The notes below the pieces were generated by a model that did not search any database, was not told where the DNA came from, and saw nothing but the letters and a program-made list of their open reading frames with translations. Positions 6,496-7,209 of a DNA stretch of 7,209 nt are shown here, piece after piece. Source of the DNA: Deltaproteobacteria bacterium (GTDB lineage: Bacteria > Myxococcota > B64-G9); NCBI GenBank assembly GCA_030591745.1, contig JAUVAM010000185.1, forward strand, positions 1-7,209, read 5' to 3'. Position 1 is the stretch's first letter. Every line of letters begins with the position of its first letter. Made by a program: the position numbers and the translations under genes.

Positions 6496-6525
6496 TTGAC
6501 CACAACCCCCTACATGGCTTAGATT
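6496..6525 (+). promoter_or_regulatory. Possible promoter for the Cys-rich lipoprotein gene
   Basis: TTGACC at 6496-6501 (5 of 6 to the -35 consensus), an 18-nt spacer, then TAGATT at 6520-6525 (4 of 6 to TATAAT). Transcription would start near 6532, giving a leader of about 28 nt that carries the strong ribosome site. Position and direction fit well; the -10 match is only fair. Confidence 0.42.
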
Positions 6526-6545
6526 GAGACCCTGCGTTACCAACC

Positions 6546-6552
6546 AAGGAGG
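6546..6552 (+). promoter_or_regulatory. Strong Shine-Dalgarno of the Cys-rich lipoprotein gene
   Basis: AAGGAGG lies 7 nt before the ATG at 6560. It is the best ribosome site in the window. It fixes the start of this gene and suggests high translation, as expected for an abundant surface lipoprotein. Confidence 0.85.
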
Positions 6553-6559
6553 AATATCG

Positions 6560-7209
6560 ATGAGTCATTTGCGTCAGAATTCAAGTTACTGGAGTCTATT
6601 GTTGGTTTTGGTGGTTGCCTTCGGTCTGGCAGGTTGCGGGGACAGTGAAAGCAACCCCGTGTGCGATCCGGCCTGCGACGCCAACGCCTGTATGACCTGC
6701 CAGGACGGCACCTGCGTAACCACCTGCACCGCCGGCCAGACCTGCAACGCAGGCACCTGCGTCGACGACACCACCTGCGACCCGGCCTGCGATGCCAACC
6801 TGTGCATGGCATGCGTGGACGGCACCTGTGAATCCACATGCACCGCCGGTCAGATCTGTGACGCCGGCACTTGCGTCGCCGACACCTCCTGCGATCCCGC
6901 CTGTGTGGCGGACGACTGCATGGTTTGTGACAACGGCACCTGCGTGACCTCCTGCACCGCCGGTCAAACTTGCGACGGCGCGGGCACCTGCGTCGCCGAC
7001 AACGTCTGCGAGCCCGCCTGTGTGGCAGACGACTGTATGGCATGCGTTAACAGCGCTTGTGAATCCACCTGCACCGTCGGTCAAGTCTGTGACGGCGCCG
7101 GCACCTGCATCGCCGACGACACATGCACCCCGGCCTGCGATGCGGACCTTTGCATGGTTTGTGATGCCGGCACATGCGTGACTTCCTGCACCGCCGGTCA
7201 AACTTGTGA
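6560..7209 (+). CDS. Cys-rich tandem-repeat lipoprotein (3' partial)
   Basis: An open frame from ATG 6560 runs without a stop through the right edge; 216 residues are visible. The TGA at the last three bases is out of frame. Residues 1-26 form a lipoprotein signal peptide with hydrophobic core LLLVLVVAFGLAGC; the lipobox LAGC puts the lipidated Cys at 26. Residue +2 is Gly, so the Lol inner-membrane retention signal (Asp at +2) is absent and outer-membrane placement is likely. From residue 35 the protein is a tandem array of units with eight Cys each, in spacing C-x3-C-x4-C-x2-C-x4-C-x3-C-x5-C-x(4,5)-C-x5. Four complete units and part of a fifth are visible. The even Cys count and high density point to disulfide-stapled mini-domains; metal binding is a less likely alternative. 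It is divergent from the GGGC operon. The repeat type resembles Cys-rich surface proteins of myxobacteria in general appearance, but I cannot name a family. Confidence 0.92.
   Translation, partial: MSHLRQNSSYWSLLLVLVVAFGLAGCGDSESNPVCDPACDANACMTCQDGTCVTTCTAGQTCNAGTCVDDTTCDPACDANLCMACVDGTCESTCTAGQICDAGTCVADTSCDPACVADDCMVCDNGTCVTSCTAGQTCDGAGTCVADNVCEPACVADDCMACVNSACESTCTVGQVCDGAGTCIADDTCTPACDADLCMVCDAGTCVTSCTAGQTC
6662..7207 (+). repeat. 8-Cys tandem repeats of 114-117 nt in an A-B-A-B-A pattern
   Basis: Units are 6662-6775, 6776-6889 (38 residues each), 6890-7006, 7007-7123 (39 residues each) and 7124-7207 (cut by the edge). Units 1, 3 and 5 share VT[T/S]C and AGQTC. Units 2 and 4 share MAC-V, ESTC and GQ[I/V]C. 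Across that alternation, units 1-2 share CDAN and a short x4 loop before the last Cys, while units 3-4 share CVADDC and a DGAGTC loop one residue longer. This is a two-unit higher-order repeat. Confidence 0.92.

Noticed and set aside
6355..6543. 62-residue minus-strand frame in the divergent region
   Set aside because: It overlaps the start of the long GGGC paralogue in another frame, crosses both promoter-like regions and has no recognisable features.
6537..7201. Two long minus-strand open frames opposite the Cys-rich lipoprotein gene
   Set aside because: They are antisense shadows of the repetitive Cys codons. They lack a sensible ribosome site, and their Arg/Cys-rich or Gly/Ala/Val-rich products mirror the repeat. 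The plus frame has a perfect ribosome site and lipobox.
7207..7209. TGA at the very end of the window as the stop of the Cys-rich gene
   Set aside because: The gene's codons here are ACT-TGT followed by GA of an unfinished codon, so TGA is out of frame.

Overview
The window is protein-dense, with no RNA genes, insertion sequences or CRISPR visible. Moderately high GC (judged by eye) and the gene types suggest a myxobacterium-like member of the former Deltaproteobacteria (Myxococcota in the broad sense). The clues are a Ser/Thr kinase with HRDISPQN in its catalytic loop, a transmembrane segment and C-terminal PEGA domains, together with TPR proteins, MORN-type repeats and a Cys-repeat lipoprotein. 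The phylum is inference; no taxonomic marker gene is present.

Layout. (1) Nucleotides 1-1475, plus strand: the 3' part of a TPR protein whose true start lies left of the window, ending in an unusual basic tail. (2) 1472-2662, plus: a secreted protein of twelve 24-residue MORN/YwqK-type repeats, coupled to the TPR gene by an ATGA overlap. (3) 2741-5077, plus: a transmembrane Ser/Thr kinase whose extracytoplasmic part is a 14-unit octapeptide stalk plus PEGA domains. A short gap with a promoter-like sequence precedes it. (4) 6385-5621 and 5611-5072, minus: two neighbouring paralogues, each with one membrane anchor, a TPR-like helical region and a C-terminal module with a C-x10-C (GGGC) motif. 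The second converges on the kinase gene, and the two stop codons share the palindrome CTATAG. (5) 6386-6559: a divergent intergenic region with promoter-like elements on both strands. (6) 6560-7209, plus: a lipoprotein with 8-Cys repeats, cut off by the right edge.

Working together (inference). Nearly every product looks exported or membrane-bound and built from short repeats. A plausible reading is an envelope-associated signalling and scaffold locus. In it, the kinase would read an extracytoplasmic state through its PEGA stalk, and the TPR, MORN and Cys-rich proteins would supply interaction surfaces. Nothing in the sequence proves that these proteins interact.

Most noteworthy are the A-B-A-B-A higher-order repeat in the Cys-rich lipoprotein, the octad stalk of the kinase, a G9 tract placed exactly on the GGGC motif of one paralogue, and the paralogue pair itself, which I cannot assign to a named family.
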